DNA of 58,000 nucleotides from Diphasiastrum complanatum (lineage: Eukaryota; Streptophyta; Lycopodiopsida; Lycopodiales; Lycopodiaceae), in the NCBI GenBank assembly GCA_029204225.1, contig CM055101.1, positions 42,374,927 through 42,432,926 on the forward strand. The letters run 5' to 3'. Of this stretch, positions 1 through 15,559 are shown one piece after another. Below the pieces are notes generated by a model. That model was not told the origin of the DNA. It was given only the letters and a program-made list of their open reading frames with translations, and searched no databases. Numbering within the stretch: the stretch's first letter is position 1; every line of letters begins with the position of its first letter. A program made the position numbers and the translations under genes.

Positions 1-1030
1 GTCATTGTCAATTGCTACCCTAATCTAAGGATCATGATCTGTTATTCTATGACTAACTAGGTCTAAGTCTATCCTAGCGGTCTAACCACCATCACTCTGT
101 TTATGAAATGCACTGGAACAGAGTCTTGTGCTTCCTCCTCAGGATAGTAGGGTTCATCTGTCACTTCAACCATGTTCAACTACTGCTGGTCAAACTACTG
201 TTGGTTGCGAAATTCTTACTACTAATCCTTGGGTTATGGGGGTAATGGGTGGTAATGCTAGTCTCGGCAGTGGCTAGGGTAAGTCACCTTTATGTCATTG
301 CGCCAATGGGGCAAGATTTGTTGCTGGTCTGTGCTACTTGGTTTCTGAGGTTGTATCGACATTTTGTGATATCATGATTGCTCATATTACAGATATGGCA
401 ATATCATGCGGGTCACTCTAACCTTTGTCTCAACTACGGACACTCATTTTCGGTATGGTTTCCAGTGCAGTGTGGACTCCAGGTGGATTCTCTCCTTGGA
501 TATGCGTGAGTAGGTCCTGGTTGCAAGCCTTTCAGCTTCTGATCAACCACTGTAAGGTCAATGGTGAGCTTGTTAAAATCCTATTAGGATCTAGTGCAAT
601 ATGCAGATCACATCAATCAATCACTATAGACACTCCTCACAAGCTCTCAAAGATGGCACAACAAAAGCTTTAGATTACAAAGAGAAAACTGTACATATGC
701 CAAAAGCCCCAACATGCATGAGTTCAACAAGTGTCAACGCACTAAAAAGGCACCTGTCTGACTAAAAGGCCCAACATGGTCTAAAATATTGACAAAACTA
801 GGACATGCCCCTGAGTATAGCATAACGAAACCAAAATATATTGTACAGGCTAATTTTCCTACGTGTGGCTACTCGGCTAACCCAAGTAGCCAGCTATGGG
901 ATCAATGCTCGACTGATATGATGATAGTGGGTCATGTCCCGATAACAACCAAATATAATAAAGCTGATTAACTGTACACTAATTACAATATCACATTTAG
1001 AGCTTACATAAAATGAATCAAATCAAAACT
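1..1030. other. Unresolved repeat-like sequence
   Basis: I recognise no gene here. The open frames are short and start at arbitrary positions. The right end may be part of a minus-strand LTR that begins at 1,041 (next entry), so much of this stretch may be LTR sequence. The LTR's lower boundary could not be placed. Confidence 0.4.
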
Positions 1031-1053
1031 TATTTGTAACACTCTCCCTTAAG
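1031..1053 (-). mobile_element. Polypurine tract and 3' LTR start (minus strand)
   Basis: Read on the minus strand, 1,053-1,042 gives a purine-rich CTTAAGGGAGAG followed directly by TGTTACAAATAAG. This is the arrangement expected at a polypurine tract/3' LTR junction in plant LTR retrotransposons. The matching 5' LTR was not found and no RNase H could be read upstream on the minus strand, so the call rests on the junction alone. Confidence 0.35.
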
Positions 1054-3470
1054 CTCAAATGTGATAGAAGTAAAGAAACAAACTACAGCAACATCTAGAG
1101 TGTCCAAAAGATGTTATGCATATCCCTGCTACCCTATACTTGACTCACACTCAAGTACACCATCAAACCACCAGGTTTGGCACACGACATATCATGCAAA
1201 CACAATGCTCATATAGAGAGTATACCACACTCTCGACCAACTAACTTGTCCCCAATCCGACTTGAACACAAGTGGACCACATGAGTGACATGGCTCAAAC
1301 TGAGGAAATCCCACTGCCACCATGAGACTTACGTCCTCCATTTAGCTAGGCTGACATCCTACTAAACACTTATAGCCACAAACCTATAAAGCTAACATTA
1401 ATGAGCATCAACCTAAGGAAATCTTGTTGTCACCATAAGACTATACTCTCACCAGATAGACGTAGACATAATGACAAGTCAAGAGCATCCAAATGACTAC
1501 TTTGTTTCAAACATAGCAAATGCACAACCACATAAAATTTCGAATCAGATCTAGATTTCCCATACAAAATGTATCATACCTGAGCAACTGTAGCATCTCC
1601 CTAAGTGCCACTCCAATGGACTCCTCATCCACATATTATGCGTACCTGATGTCTTCGCTCCTAGTCACCATCTTGATAGACAAGCCAATCTCTAGAGTAT
1701 CACCCGCTCCTCTTGGCTCCTAGCATCTGCTCGCTCTCCCTGGCCATGTGCCACCCGACACCGGTATATGGCTTTGAGTGACTTCCTTGTCATGAAGTCC
1801 TCACCATTAGTGTCCTCTCCAGTAGATCGCTAGCAAAATACCCATCATAGTGTTTGCCCTTCGATCACACCCAACCATGCAATCTCCATCAGCTCTCCAA
1901 TCTAGAGCTGGATCCCAAAGCTTCACGCTTTGCCCATTTGTGTTTGCAGCATCCTGATTCCATCATGAATCACCCATGTAAGTCATGTCTCATCCAATGA
2001 CCCAAGTCCAATATGAGATAGCTGCCCCCTGATGATCATCCATCAGGTATCCCATGTCATCCTAGACCATGAAGATTTGAGCATCTACCCTATAGTGCCC
2101 CACATGTATTCCCTCAAGCTAGCTCCAAGCTGCTCCTGTGAATAATTCCAAACCATTCCCTGAGAATACATTGAGATGCGAACTCCAAACCCACCATCAA
2201 GTCCCTCACATGATATGACATGCCAATATCCCTCTAAGTGAACTTGTGAGATCTTCCGTGGACCAAATCAAACGATCTGCACTTTGCTTCATTGGAATCT
2301 GCATCCCTGATGCAATACTGATATGGCAAATTGACTTGACTTATCCATAATAGGCAGTTGAAGTGTATCTCCTTGATGACAAACCTGATACACTGCTCTA
2401 CAGCTACAAAGACTTGATCAAAATTGACTTACCGACTGCAAAACAACAAAATCATCACACTCACCACTCGCCAAGAGCATACAAAGTGTGATTATTGACC
2501 CGTTCTTCATCCTCCGCGTGTCTCACACACAGCTCAAGTCTGCTATCTTGCCCAATGGCTTCCAACTGGCACCATCTCTCGTACTTCAATCACTTGTGAC
2601 TGCCAAAATGTGTTTACCTCAAAGTTAGCCCATATTTATTTTCGAACGAGAAATTTCTAAGCTACAGATGGATGTGTCAATGCAACTATCACCTGACTCA
2701 ACAATACCACTGCCAATCATACCTATGAGAGCGTTCCTCCAAACGTCACCTGATGTTGGTTGGTTCAAACCCCAAGAGTTGAACCTGATCATGAGAATTT
2801 TTCACCATAATTGGCATACCATGCCTGCCTCTGTGATTGCTTGCCATCTCAAAATTGTCGCCAATGATGAGTAGTCACGCCGCCAAACTGCACTTCCATG
2901 GCCATAACTAGCTTTCTCCACACAATTCCGTTGTCATTCGTCTCCATACTGCATTTACCTCTTCCAAACACCCTGTTACCTGTTAGAAGTAAGTAATAAT
3001 AATTTTGAAGCGATAATGCCTCATTGTACCACTTGTAACAGGTTTCACCAACCAAAAATTGCCCCAAATTTGGCCCTATTGTACCCAAATGGTGAATGTA
3101 GCCCATCACTAGGTCACCCGCACTCCGCTGGATAGAATGGTAATGAAAACTCCTCAAAACACGTTTTTTCTTACTCTGTGACGTCGCTCTATCCGTTGGC
3201 TCTGAGCAGCCAAGTTCAGGGGTCATTTTGGCCCAAGAATGGCCGAAATAGGTGCCTTCTAGCCAAAGATATCCCTTTCCAGAGGGTGACTTGCAAATTT
3301 GAACTATAACTTCATTGTGAGGTTTCTTGATGAAGAATTGCCCATTCTAAATGTCAGGTCCCTTCAATGACACTTCCAATAAAATTTTATAATGAAGAAA
3401 TTTTCATTTTGGCCCTTCAGGTCCTTTCACAACCCATCCATTGCTGGATGGTCCATAGTCATGGTCCATA
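1054..3470. other. Gene-poor stretch, origin unresolved
   Basis: No recognisable protein could be read on either strand. The longest frame is about 125 codons on the minus strand at 2,849-3,226 and has no family hallmark. The stretch lies between a putative minus-strand LTR start and a minus-strand copia gag remnant, so decayed retroelement sequence is the likeliest explanation (inference). Confidence 0.35.
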
Positions 3471-3499
3471 GCCCTCGTCGAATGACTCATCGCGATCGT

Positions 3500-4066
3500 C
3501 CATTATCTTGGACCTCAGTCTAATGGCCCTCGCTGCATCTGCACGCCGAAGATGGCTCATGAAGCCGTTGGACACTCATTTGCGCTATAGCCTGGCGCGA
3601 GTGAGGGCTACACTGCTCATAGTGGTATGCACCAATTCGACATCTCTAATTGGTTCTCCGATTGCCACGAGTTGGTCTCTCAGCTCTTTGATTCTGGTGA
3701 AGAAGGATCCCACTGTTTCACCTTCTTCCATCCTGATAGTGTTCAATTTTGAATTCAAGAATATGGCTCGAGCTGGATTGCAAGATTGAAATTGTGCTCT
3801 AAGTGCTTCCCAAGCTCCCTTGGTTGTTGTGGCATCACTAATATGGGTGATCACATGGTCCTTCACTGAGAGATTGATCAATGATAAGGCTCTCTACGCC
3901 TTCCTATCAAAGGCCCTCCAGGAGTGGTGTTCGGCCTCAATTCTATGCCTGCAACAATGTCCCATAGCTCTTTCTCCACCAATATACTCTTAATTTTGAA
4001 CTTCCAAATGTTGTAGTTGGAAGCCCCATCGAGTTTACTTGCTTCATTGATGTTGGCCATCTCCAA
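3500..4066 (-). pseudogene. Ty1/copia gag fragment (UBN2/DUF4219-type)
   Basis: The minus strand encodes a copia-type Gag in two frames. Positions 4,066-3,900 read LDGASNYNIWKFKIKSIL, the usual N-terminal 'L.G.NY..WK..m...L' block. From about 3,885 a frame shift leads into NLSVKDHVITHISDATTTKG, then AWEAL and SKLNTIRMEEGETVGSFF, the classic UBN2-type core ('tAkeaWd.L...f......L...l..lkm.eg.sv..h'). A stop and shift near 3,890-3,905 break the frame, and the zinc knuckle and pol are missing beyond about 3,470. The Gag would package element RNA into cytoplasmic virus-like particles; this copy cannot. Its leader and primer-binding site lie at higher coordinates (PBS at 5,268-5,280), as a minus-strand element requires. 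Confidence 0.85.
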
Positions 4067-5267
4067 ATTGCGTAAAACTACACCTGTAGGCTAAAAAGAG
4101 TATGCTGAGACCAATTGTGATGTCAAAAGTCGAAAATAATGACTTGCAATTTTGGCTTACCAGGCCACCCGCCACTTTGCCGCCAAATTGGAAGTCAAAA
4201 CATTTTCGCCTTCCAAAATGCTTCTTACCATGAACTCCCAACTTCGTGCTCTAGAGAGTGGTGAAATCACTTTTGACACGCTCCGAACACTTTCTCCAAG
4301 CACTTGTGGGTAGAGTCAGAGTGCCCTTCGTTCGGAGGCCATAGCCCTTCGTTTGGCCCAAAAAAGGCTAATGTGCTGGAAATAGAGACTTTGTGAGTTT
4401 TTGAACTATCTCTTTAGAGTGAAAAAATTTCACCTTTAAAAAAACTTGGGACCCAACTTTTGTTTGAAATTTTTGAATGAGAATGAAGGCCCAAATACCC
4501 TTCAAATGTCTTTGAGTTCTTTCAGGCCAATCTTGACCACTACTTTACATCCAATGGCTCATATCTACTTTGATTCTGGCCATGGATCTTGGGTTGCTTG
4601 ATCCGATGAAATAGCACTAGGTACATGGGCCACTTCAAAATGTTATGGACTTGCTGCGCGCAACCCTTGTATCCTCACCACCTCTCTCCTGCTCGCCTTT
4701 TTCCTTCTTCCAAGCTTTCAAGGATTTTAGCTATGGCAGAAGGGTTTCAATTGCTTGACAAAATCCGATCCAGGTCTTTGTCTGACCCGCGGTCCTCCAC
4801 GGCCTCTTGGCAGCCAAACCTACTCACTAGGGCACCATGCTTCAGGAATTTATAGCATTGAAAAAAATTGTATACTGTGAAAGATCCAAGCTTTTACAAC
4901 TTCAAACCCTAGTTGTCCATGGATATGGCTGCCTCACAAAACTGGAAATCGTGCCTCCACCGCTCCAAGACTGAGCATGGCATCTTACAAGCTGGATTGC
5001 AATAGATGGGCGACCTATGTTGTGGATTTATAACACCAATTTCTGCTCTCTACGAAGAAAGATCCGATTTTTCTGCTCTCTAAATCCCACCTATCAAAAC
5101 CAGCCTCTTACCATGCAATTTTGGCAATGATACTTCTCACAGTTTCGAGCGATTCCTCAAATCTCCATAGACTCGATTTTATGCTACCAACAACTTCCGA
5201 CTTAGCTTTTCTGATAGCTCAAATCGTCGTGAATTCGATTTCAACTGTTCGTGATTACAGCCACCAA
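4067..5267 (-). mobile_element. Probable copia leader between PBS and gag (minus)
   Basis: About 1.2 kb with no recognisable protein separates the minus-strand gag start at 4,066 from a tRNA-primer-like site at 5,268-5,280. This is the place for the 5' untranslated leader of that element. The assignment is by position only; the leader is longer than usual and may contain a further insertion. Confidence 0.4.
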
Positions 5268-5280
5268 GGCTTTGATACCA
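5268..5280 (-). other. Primer-binding site, initiator-Met tRNA type
   Basis: The minus strand reads TGGTATCAAAGCC, close to the TGGTATCAGAGC motif that pairs with the 3' end of initiator methionine tRNA in plant copia elements. The sequence immediately 5' on the minus strand (5,281 upward) would be the end of the 5' LTR. Confidence 0.6.
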
Positions 5281-6190
5281 ATATGATACAAACTGACAAA
5301 TTCAACACAAGTACAAAGAAAAGCAACTTATGTGCTCAACATGACCTCGTAAAAGAATTGGCCCGATAACTCTAGAACCAAGCAAAATGTGTCACCATCA
5401 AACTTAGTAAGTAGTCGTAAAGAAAACACATGTCGATTATTGCTAATTTAACCTGAAGATCTTCATAAAGGTGATAGTAACATTCTAGAACAAGATGATG
5501 CAAATGAGGAATATGTTGAAGAATCATTGGATGACATTGAGTTTCAAAGAATAAAAAAGGATTTACATGATGACCTTGTTTGGAAGAGGAGGATGGTGAA
5601 GAAACCAAAAAAAAAAAAAAAGGTAAAAAAGACGATGATGAGATCTCACAAATCCCCATCAATTTCCATGTTGAAATGATATCTAAAACCATGACTCAGT
5701 TGAGAGTAGACAAGCCAACCCCACCCCCACTTATCCCTTTATGTAGACTTTATATTCATGAAAGCGTGGGACAAGTGGGACCAAATCGTGTAGTCATGAA
5801 AGAAACATTCAGAGAAGATGGGTACGTAAGCAAAGTGTCCTTTCTTTCCACAAAAGAAACACCTAAGCTTGGCTTCATAGATCTCTTGATAAAGAGTGAT
5901 CTAAGATAGATTTCTAGCTTTTCAAGAAGCTTCTAATCTTGGCCCAATCAACCTAGTTCAACTTGGATGATGGTATAATAGATCTACTTCAAATATCCTA
6001 GAAAATCACTCCTCCAAAAAATTTATTCTAGTACAATTTTGTTTGATATTTCACACACACTTTAGATCTGAACAAATCAGTCTTATAGATCTGATCTAAT
6101 GCTTCAAAATGAATTGCTTCAATGAATAAATACACTATACGGACAGTACCTGTACAGACAATAAACAGAGATTAAAGTACTCAAGCATAC
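5281..6190 (-). other. Possible 5' LTR of the minus-strand copia, extent unknown
   Basis: This position abuts the PBS and should contain the 5' LTR, but no 3' LTR partner was found in the window, so the boundaries cannot be set. A plus-strand open frame of about 109 codons at 5,580-5,909 is rich in K/E/D around an A-run and matches no family I know. I see no host gene. Confidence 0.3.
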
Positions 6191-6237
6191 AAGAGCATTC
6201 CACTCATCAAAACTCAAGACAATTGTGGAATGCTCTT
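6191..6237. repeat. Perfect 13-bp inverted repeat (hairpin)
   Basis: AAGAGCATTCCAC at 6,191-6,203 is matched exactly by its reverse complement GTGGAATGCTCTT at 6,225-6,237, with a 21-nt spacer. No flanking gene explains it. Confidence 0.85.
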
Positions 6238-6616
6238 TTATGCCAATGTCACATGAGCTTTTCATTGATTGGGTTGATCCCTTTATAAATCAATTACATC
6301 CATGAGCTGTGTACTGTCCAAAAAAGCCTTCACATGGGTGAAGAGCACCTAGTCATTAAGATCCACCAATGGGAGCCATATATGCTCATTTTCCAAAGTT
6401 GACTATTCTTTAAGCAAACACAATAATGGAGGCTTTCTATGAGACTCGCGGTGGGCTATTTTGATGATCTATTGCTTTGAATTCTTGTTCGACCATTGGT
6501 ATTTACAATATATGAGGGACAACGTTTGGACCACTTCATTTGCTAAGACATGTGTTGGACCACCTGAAGCATTATGAGGGACAACGTTTGAAAACTCAGA
6601 TGAAATTTCCAAAGGG

Positions 6617-7748
<1,132 letters not shown>

Positions 7749-7752
7749 AACA

Positions 7753-7767
7753 TTTGGCATCGTCGCC
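7753..7767 (+). other. Gypsy-type primer-binding-like site
   Basis: TTTGGCATCGTCGCC resembles the motif TTTGGCGCCGTCGCC found directly after the 5' LTR of many plant Ty3/gypsy elements (two differences in 15). A gag-like frame starts about 950 bp downstream, which fits. Confidence 0.5.
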
Positions 7768-8700
7768 ACTTGATATCACCCACATACCAATCACACCTGC
7801 TGCAACGTTTTCCTTGCCCAAATCCATACAAAAAATGTTCTATCTATCTAGCTATGTTATCATTTGCAGTCTGGAATAGACTCTGTGCAACATTCTTGAA
7901 CAAAGAACTTTACACTTTTACCCAATTCGATCTATTCAGCCAAACGCAACTGCATATTAGCCACCTGATAAGGCACTGCTCTACTTACAACACCATTTAC
8001 ATCATTCCACACATTACCAACCATGAATCACGGCCTCAACACATTAACAACTGCAAATCCACATCCAAAGCATTCCTAGCATTATCTAACACTCTTTGTA
8101 GAAGGCACAAAGGTTTTTTAGCTCATTTCTTGTTTCATATACAACCGTCAACACTGCTTCCCTGTTTTCAAAGACACTTCTGCTAGGCTTATATATATTG
8201 ACACACCTGCAGCATATGCCTCTCCTATGACAGATTTAGCAGCCTTTTGGTAAGCAACCACAACCATATCATATCACCCAATGCAACAAAAGCATCTCCC
8301 ATACAGCAATCTACTGTTGTCACTTCCACCTCCTTTGAAATACAACTCAGACTATGCCCCAACCGATTGCTCTCTCACTTAGCCACCTACACACACCTCT
8401 ATGCCACCTGCAAAATAGACCTCTATGCTACCTGCCACAACCTGCAATGCAAAAAATCTACAAGCAAACCAGCACTTGTAAATGGGCCCCCACGCTGCCA
8501 ACACCCTATTTTCTGGCCAACCCCTTGCTTCACGCTCTAGCCCTCCCACGCCAGCGCAAAGCTCTCGACAAAATTCCTACTTCAGATCTCAACCGACAGG
8601 TTTCCCTTCTATCTTGACCGGATAGACCATTCTCAAACCTCAATCAAATAAGGTCCTTTATCAAGCGCTTCAAGCCCCTTCGTTTGATAGAGAGTCCTTT
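7768..8700 (+). mobile_element. Probable gypsy leader
   Basis: About 930 bp between the primer-like site and the first gag-like codons. It contains a fortuitous 138-codon frame at 7,770-8,186 with no recognisable domain. The assignment is positional. Confidence 0.35.
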
Positions 8701-8702
8701 TG

Positions 8703-9840
8703 TCAAATTGAGTAATATCCAAATGGCAAAAGATCGAACGCGTACGAGACTATATCGAGCATTTTAAATGTTTGCCAAGGCCAAGTACAAGAACAGCCCA
8801 CCGAACAGATGCTCATCATTTGGTTCTTAGGCGGACTTTCACAATCGATTAGACACGAGCTTAGATCCAATGATGAATATATGAGCTTAAAGTTAGTTAT
8901 GTCTGATGCCATCAAGGAGGAAGACGAAGGATCTGATGTTGACGAATCTAGGGAATGGAAAACACATCGTGCTACTGTCCATGAATCAAAGTTGAACAAG
9001 GATACCCACAAACAACTTTGGAATCACAGATGGAGTTGCTTAACCAGCAACACCAAATGCAACTCGAGAAACTTACTAAGGAGTTTCGAGACACCTTTAT
9101 GTCTATCCAAAGCCATATGCATGCTCAGCTACCCCTTGCACATGTACATTATCGATGACGAAACATCTGGTGCCCACATTGTCAAGCTACACATCATGTT
9201 GATGATTGCCCTTCATATCAGCATATTCAAGCCAATTCCATACAACAATATGAAGAACAACCATCCAACTCTGAACCATCCTTGTCTTATCACAAACACA
9301 ATCCCGAAAACCCAAAACTCCTAGCCATACAAGATGGCTATGCGATTCACCAAGGGGCACTGAACTTCATCTGTGGTGAAGCAGGCCAATTTATGGTTGA
9401 TTGTCTAGTCAAAACAAAACACCATGTCGCATGTCTCGACTGTGTTAGAACAAACAATTTCAAAGACTATCCAAAGCAACCAAGTAAGATCCTACCTTTC
9501 TGCCATGTCCATTACAAATCTGGATAGGATTCCAATGACAACACACCACGAGCACCATAACATCCAACCGCTATGCCTGCTGCTCAATCAGAAAGCTGCT
9601 TGCCAACTTCTACATTACCCTATGATTACCCAGATCACTCATGACACAAAGACGCTATTACAAGAAATGAATCGAGTTATTGTTGAAGGAAGAAGAACAT
9701 CGATATTCCGTCATTTACTACAATTTCCAACCACCCAAGAGCAACCTCCCCAGGGAATCGAAATTTTCTTCTGCCTTTTTGCAACCTCAGGCCTATCTAT
9801 CTTCCACAATCTGAGAAAAATTCCAAGGCCTTACACGAAT
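8703..9840 (+). pseudogene. Ty3/gypsy gag remnant with zinc knuckle
   Basis: Around 8,795-8,930 the plus strand reads EQMLIIWFLGGLSQSIRHEL, followed by RSNDEYMSLKLVMSDAIKEE. This is the end of a retrotransposon Gag capsid ('...FL.GL...ir.el.......s...a...a...ee'). Downstream at 9,171-9,209 another frame gives CPHCQATHHVDDC, a zinc-knuckle-like C-H-C cluster typical of the nucleocapsid end. Several stops and frame changes separate the two, so no functional protein can be made. I could not read a gypsy protease or RT after about 9,840. The lineage is inferred from the capsid style and the upstream primer motif. Confidence 0.6.
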
Positions 9841-12660
<2,820 letters not shown>

Positions 12661-12956
12661 GTGGAAATGCCACTAGGATGCCACCTAAGGAGCTCTCTTG
12701 CTTATTTAAGAGACTCCCCCTTTGTAGAAGGGAGCTTTTTGTATTGTATCTACTCCATGCTTCAATGAGAAATAGAAATCTCAAATACCTAAAAAACGAA
12801 GACCTTGAAGACAAAATGTTCGCAAACAGTAGTGTCTGTCTACATTCTGGAGGATTGTAGGAATGATATAGCAGGCAGTGACCAGCAATCATATTCGAAC
12901 TCCATTCGAATTTATTTGCAAATCCATTCACATTTCATTTGTTTCGATTCGAATCA
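12661..12956 (+). mobile_element. 3' part of copia 5' LTR
   Basis: The sequence ends ...GATTCGAATCA at 12,956, one base before a canonical primer-binding site, so it is the end of a 5' LTR. A TTATTTAAG box at about 12,700 followed by a C/T-rich start resembles an LTR promoter. The left boundary is unknown. Only about 34 bp (12,779-12,812) recurs after the coding region (17,325-17,356), so the 3' LTR is missing or truncated. Confidence 0.55.
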
Positions 12957-12957
12957 G

Positions 12958-12970
12958 TGGTATCATAGCT
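12958..12970 (+). other. Primer-binding site of copia element
   Basis: TGGTATCATAGCT differs by one base from the usual TGGTATCAGAGCT complement of initiator-Met tRNA. It primes minus-strand DNA synthesis in copia elements. The gag frame begins about 120 bp downstream. Confidence 0.8.
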
Positions 12971-13083
12971 ACTTCAAAGTTGGTAGTCAGAACTTCTTAT
13001 AGTCTGATATAGTCGCAAAGCTATCGAATCCAGGAGGCAAAGCATTCAAGACAAAGAACCATTAACAAGTGAGAACATAGTTC

Positions 13084-13960
13084 ACATCAATGGCTTCAAT
13101 AAGCAGTATACAATCAAAGATCTGCACAATCCTCGACTCATCAGGATCTAACTTACTAACATAGAAGGTTAAGAACTCTCTTATACTAAAGGGAGAAGGA
13201 TTATTTCCCTGGGTAGACGACACCGAAGAGATGCCTACAACTATAGACAAGGAGCTATGCGAATGGAGAGAAAAGAATGACAAGGCAGTAGCCGTGTTGT
13301 CATCATCCATTGAAGATAGCCTGACTCTTGACCTGGCTACACTATCCAATGCAAGAGAGATGTGCGATACTTTACTCACAAGATTTTAGACAAAATCACA
13401 CAGTTAGATCATGTTTCTTGAAGATCAGTTGACAGACCTGCAATGGGATGACAAAGACCTCACCTTTTTTATCAGAAAGATGAAGGATCTGTTCCTTTCA
13501 TTACACAATTTCGGAGAAAAGAATGCAGTATTAGCAGAGAAGCAGCTTACCTACCTGCTAAGAGCTTTACCAAGATCTTTCCAAACAACCCGAACATTGC
13601 TAGCAAAGGATCCAGCTATGACACTCGAAAAGGCAGTGGTCGAGATTCAAGAATAGTCAAAGCTCGCGAGCACCTTGATCACAAGAATGCTTCTGACCAA
13701 GCTCTTTACAACAACAAGTAGAAGACAAAGAAGCAATTAAAGCCTAAGAGGGAGTAAGACCGAAGGTAGGATCGAGACCAACAAGCAGAGGGGACCAACA
13801 GAGGCAAATGGAAGAATAAAGAGAAGCCCAAACAGTAGAATGGAGACAAGAAAATATGCGTGAGATGCAAACACGAAGGACATACTATAATCCGAAGATT
13901 GAGTGTATCCATTGTCACAAGAAGGGTCATGCAGCCATGGACTATTACCGAAACCCAAGA
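13084..13960 (+). pseudogene. Copia gag with two zinc knuckles (broken)
   Basis: The frame from 13,090 to 13,656 encodes a UBN2-type Gag: AREMCDTLLTRF near 13,350, then MFLEDQLTDLQWDDKDLTFF and RKMKDLFLSLHNFGEKN. A one-base shift near 13,660 leads to a basic linker and CVRCKHEGH (first knuckle), followed in another frame by ECIHCHKKGHAAMDYY (second knuckle, whose last Cys is now Tyr). In-frame stops at 13,387, 13,405, 13,654 and several in 13,717-13,840 fall where Gln is expected. Gag would assemble the particle and bind RNA; this copy cannot. It is followed directly by protease. Confidence 0.88.
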
Positions 13961-14059
13961 AAAAAAACGAGCTCAAGGCAGACTCAGAGAACAATAATAG
14001 TTCATCCTACGTCGAAGAGCCAGAAAGCTCGAAGATGGGGGAAAAAAGATCGAATTATG

Positions 14060-14490
14060 GTATTTCGGCCTCCTACATCTGTGCAGACATGTGTGTAGTG
14101 TTGACACCTGACACACAGGAGGTAATCCTTGATTCAGGAGCAACCTCACACTTTATTACATCAAGACAAATAATATCTGACTTTCAGAATGTAGATCCAT
14201 CAAGATTTATTATTCTTGGAGACGAATCAAAACATCGAGTGAATGATATTGGTTCGCTATGGCTCAACACAAACAACAGAGATAGACGAATCGAAGATCT
14301 TCTGTTCGTACCTACACTACAACAGGACTTGCTATTAGTCACAAGAATAGTAGATGCTGGAATGCGTGTGACGTTCTTAGATGAAGAATGCAATGTCATT
14401 GATGCAAGCACTAGTACAGTAATTACACAAGGTAGAAGAAAAGATCACCTGTATCACTTGAAGATATGCCTACCTACAGATCAAGTACAT
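14060..14490 (+). pseudogene. Copia aspartic protease region
   Basis: The plus frame of 13,903-14,634 carries VILDSGATSHFITSRQ at 14,124-14,170, with the retroviral-type Asp-Ser-Gly active-site triad, and then IEDLLFVPTLQQDLLLVTRI, the usual C-terminal block of copia protease ('l.dVLyvP.l..NLlSv..l'). The local frame is open. In the intact element the protease cuts the Gag-Pol polyprotein; here upstream and downstream stops prevent its production. Confidence 0.88.
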
Positions 14491-15340
14491 CAAACCAATG
14501 ATGATTCATTAGATATTCTATGGCATAGGAGACTATGCCATATGAATTCAATGGCATTGTATCAAGCAAGCCATCATGGAACGCTCAATCACAGGGGTGA
14601 GCATCTCGAATGCAACCAGTTCGATGACCTATGATGCATGTATAAAAGGTAAGATGTCAAGTACTCCTTTTGTCAAGGACTCCTACAAAACGACAAAGAT
14701 TCTGGAGCTAGTACATTTGGACATTTGTGGACCTTTTGACATGATCTCAATAGGAGGCTCGAAGTACTATATCTGAGTCTACACCATTCACAATAAATCA
14801 GATGCATTTGACAAGTTCACAGAGTATGTGAGATGGACAGAAAGATGCACAAGAAATAAGGTGAAGTAGATTAGAACAGATCGAGGTGGAGAATACATCT
14901 CAAACCAATTTACTGATTTCTGCAATGATCAAGGAATCATTCAAAAAATGACAACATCCTATACACCGCAGCACAATGGTATTGTAGAAAGAAAGAACAG
15001 GAATCTCATGGAAGCCGCTAGGTGCATGATGGCCTATTCGAAGGCTCCAAGAGTGCTGTGGGCTGAAGCAATAGCTACAGCTGCCTACATTCAGAACAGG
15101 ACAGGAAAATCTGGTGTTCCTCATACAACACCACACAAACTATGGTGGGGTAGAAAACCCAATCTGACTCATATTCGAATCTTTGGCTGTGCAGCATATG
15201 CACATGTTATTGACAAGCTTTGAAAGAAGCTTGATGAGAAAGCAGAACAAGGATATCTTGTAGGATATGACAATCATTCGTCATACTACAGAATCTATAT
15301 GCTAGAGACAAACACAGTGAAGACAGTTAGAGACATCAAG
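14491..15340 (+). pseudogene. Copia integrase (broken)
   Basis: GAG-pre-integrase motif ILWHRRLCHMNSMALYQ at 14,515-14,565 is followed, after a frame change near 14,590, by ACIKGKMSSTPF and LVHLDICGPFDMISIGGSKY, the start of the rve core. The core continues with IRTDRGGEYISNQFTDFCND (second catalytic Asp), YTPQHNGIVERKNRNLMEAA (catalytic Glu) and IRIFGCAAYAHVIDKL. Stops at 14,774 (TGA), 14,867 (TAG) and 15,221 (TGA) sit where Arg or Gln would be normal. The enzyme inserts element cDNA into chromosomes; this copy is inactive. Confidence 0.92.
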
Positions 15341-15559
15341 TTTGATGAGACCAGAACAATGGCCAACAATGATCCTATCAGTTATGAAGTTCTATTACGA
15401 TCTACCAATCATGATAGATGGAGCAGAGGATGAACAATCATACAAAGATGTTCGAGTCGCACCTCAGTCAGCAGACGACAAATCAGACAAAGAAATATTC
15501 ACAAGCCAGCCTACTGCTACAATATTTGTAAACCGAAATGGCTCCGAACCTAGCAGAAC

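Noticed and set aside
3508-3789. 93-codon plus-strand frame
   Set aside because: Antisense to the clear copia gag on the minus strand.
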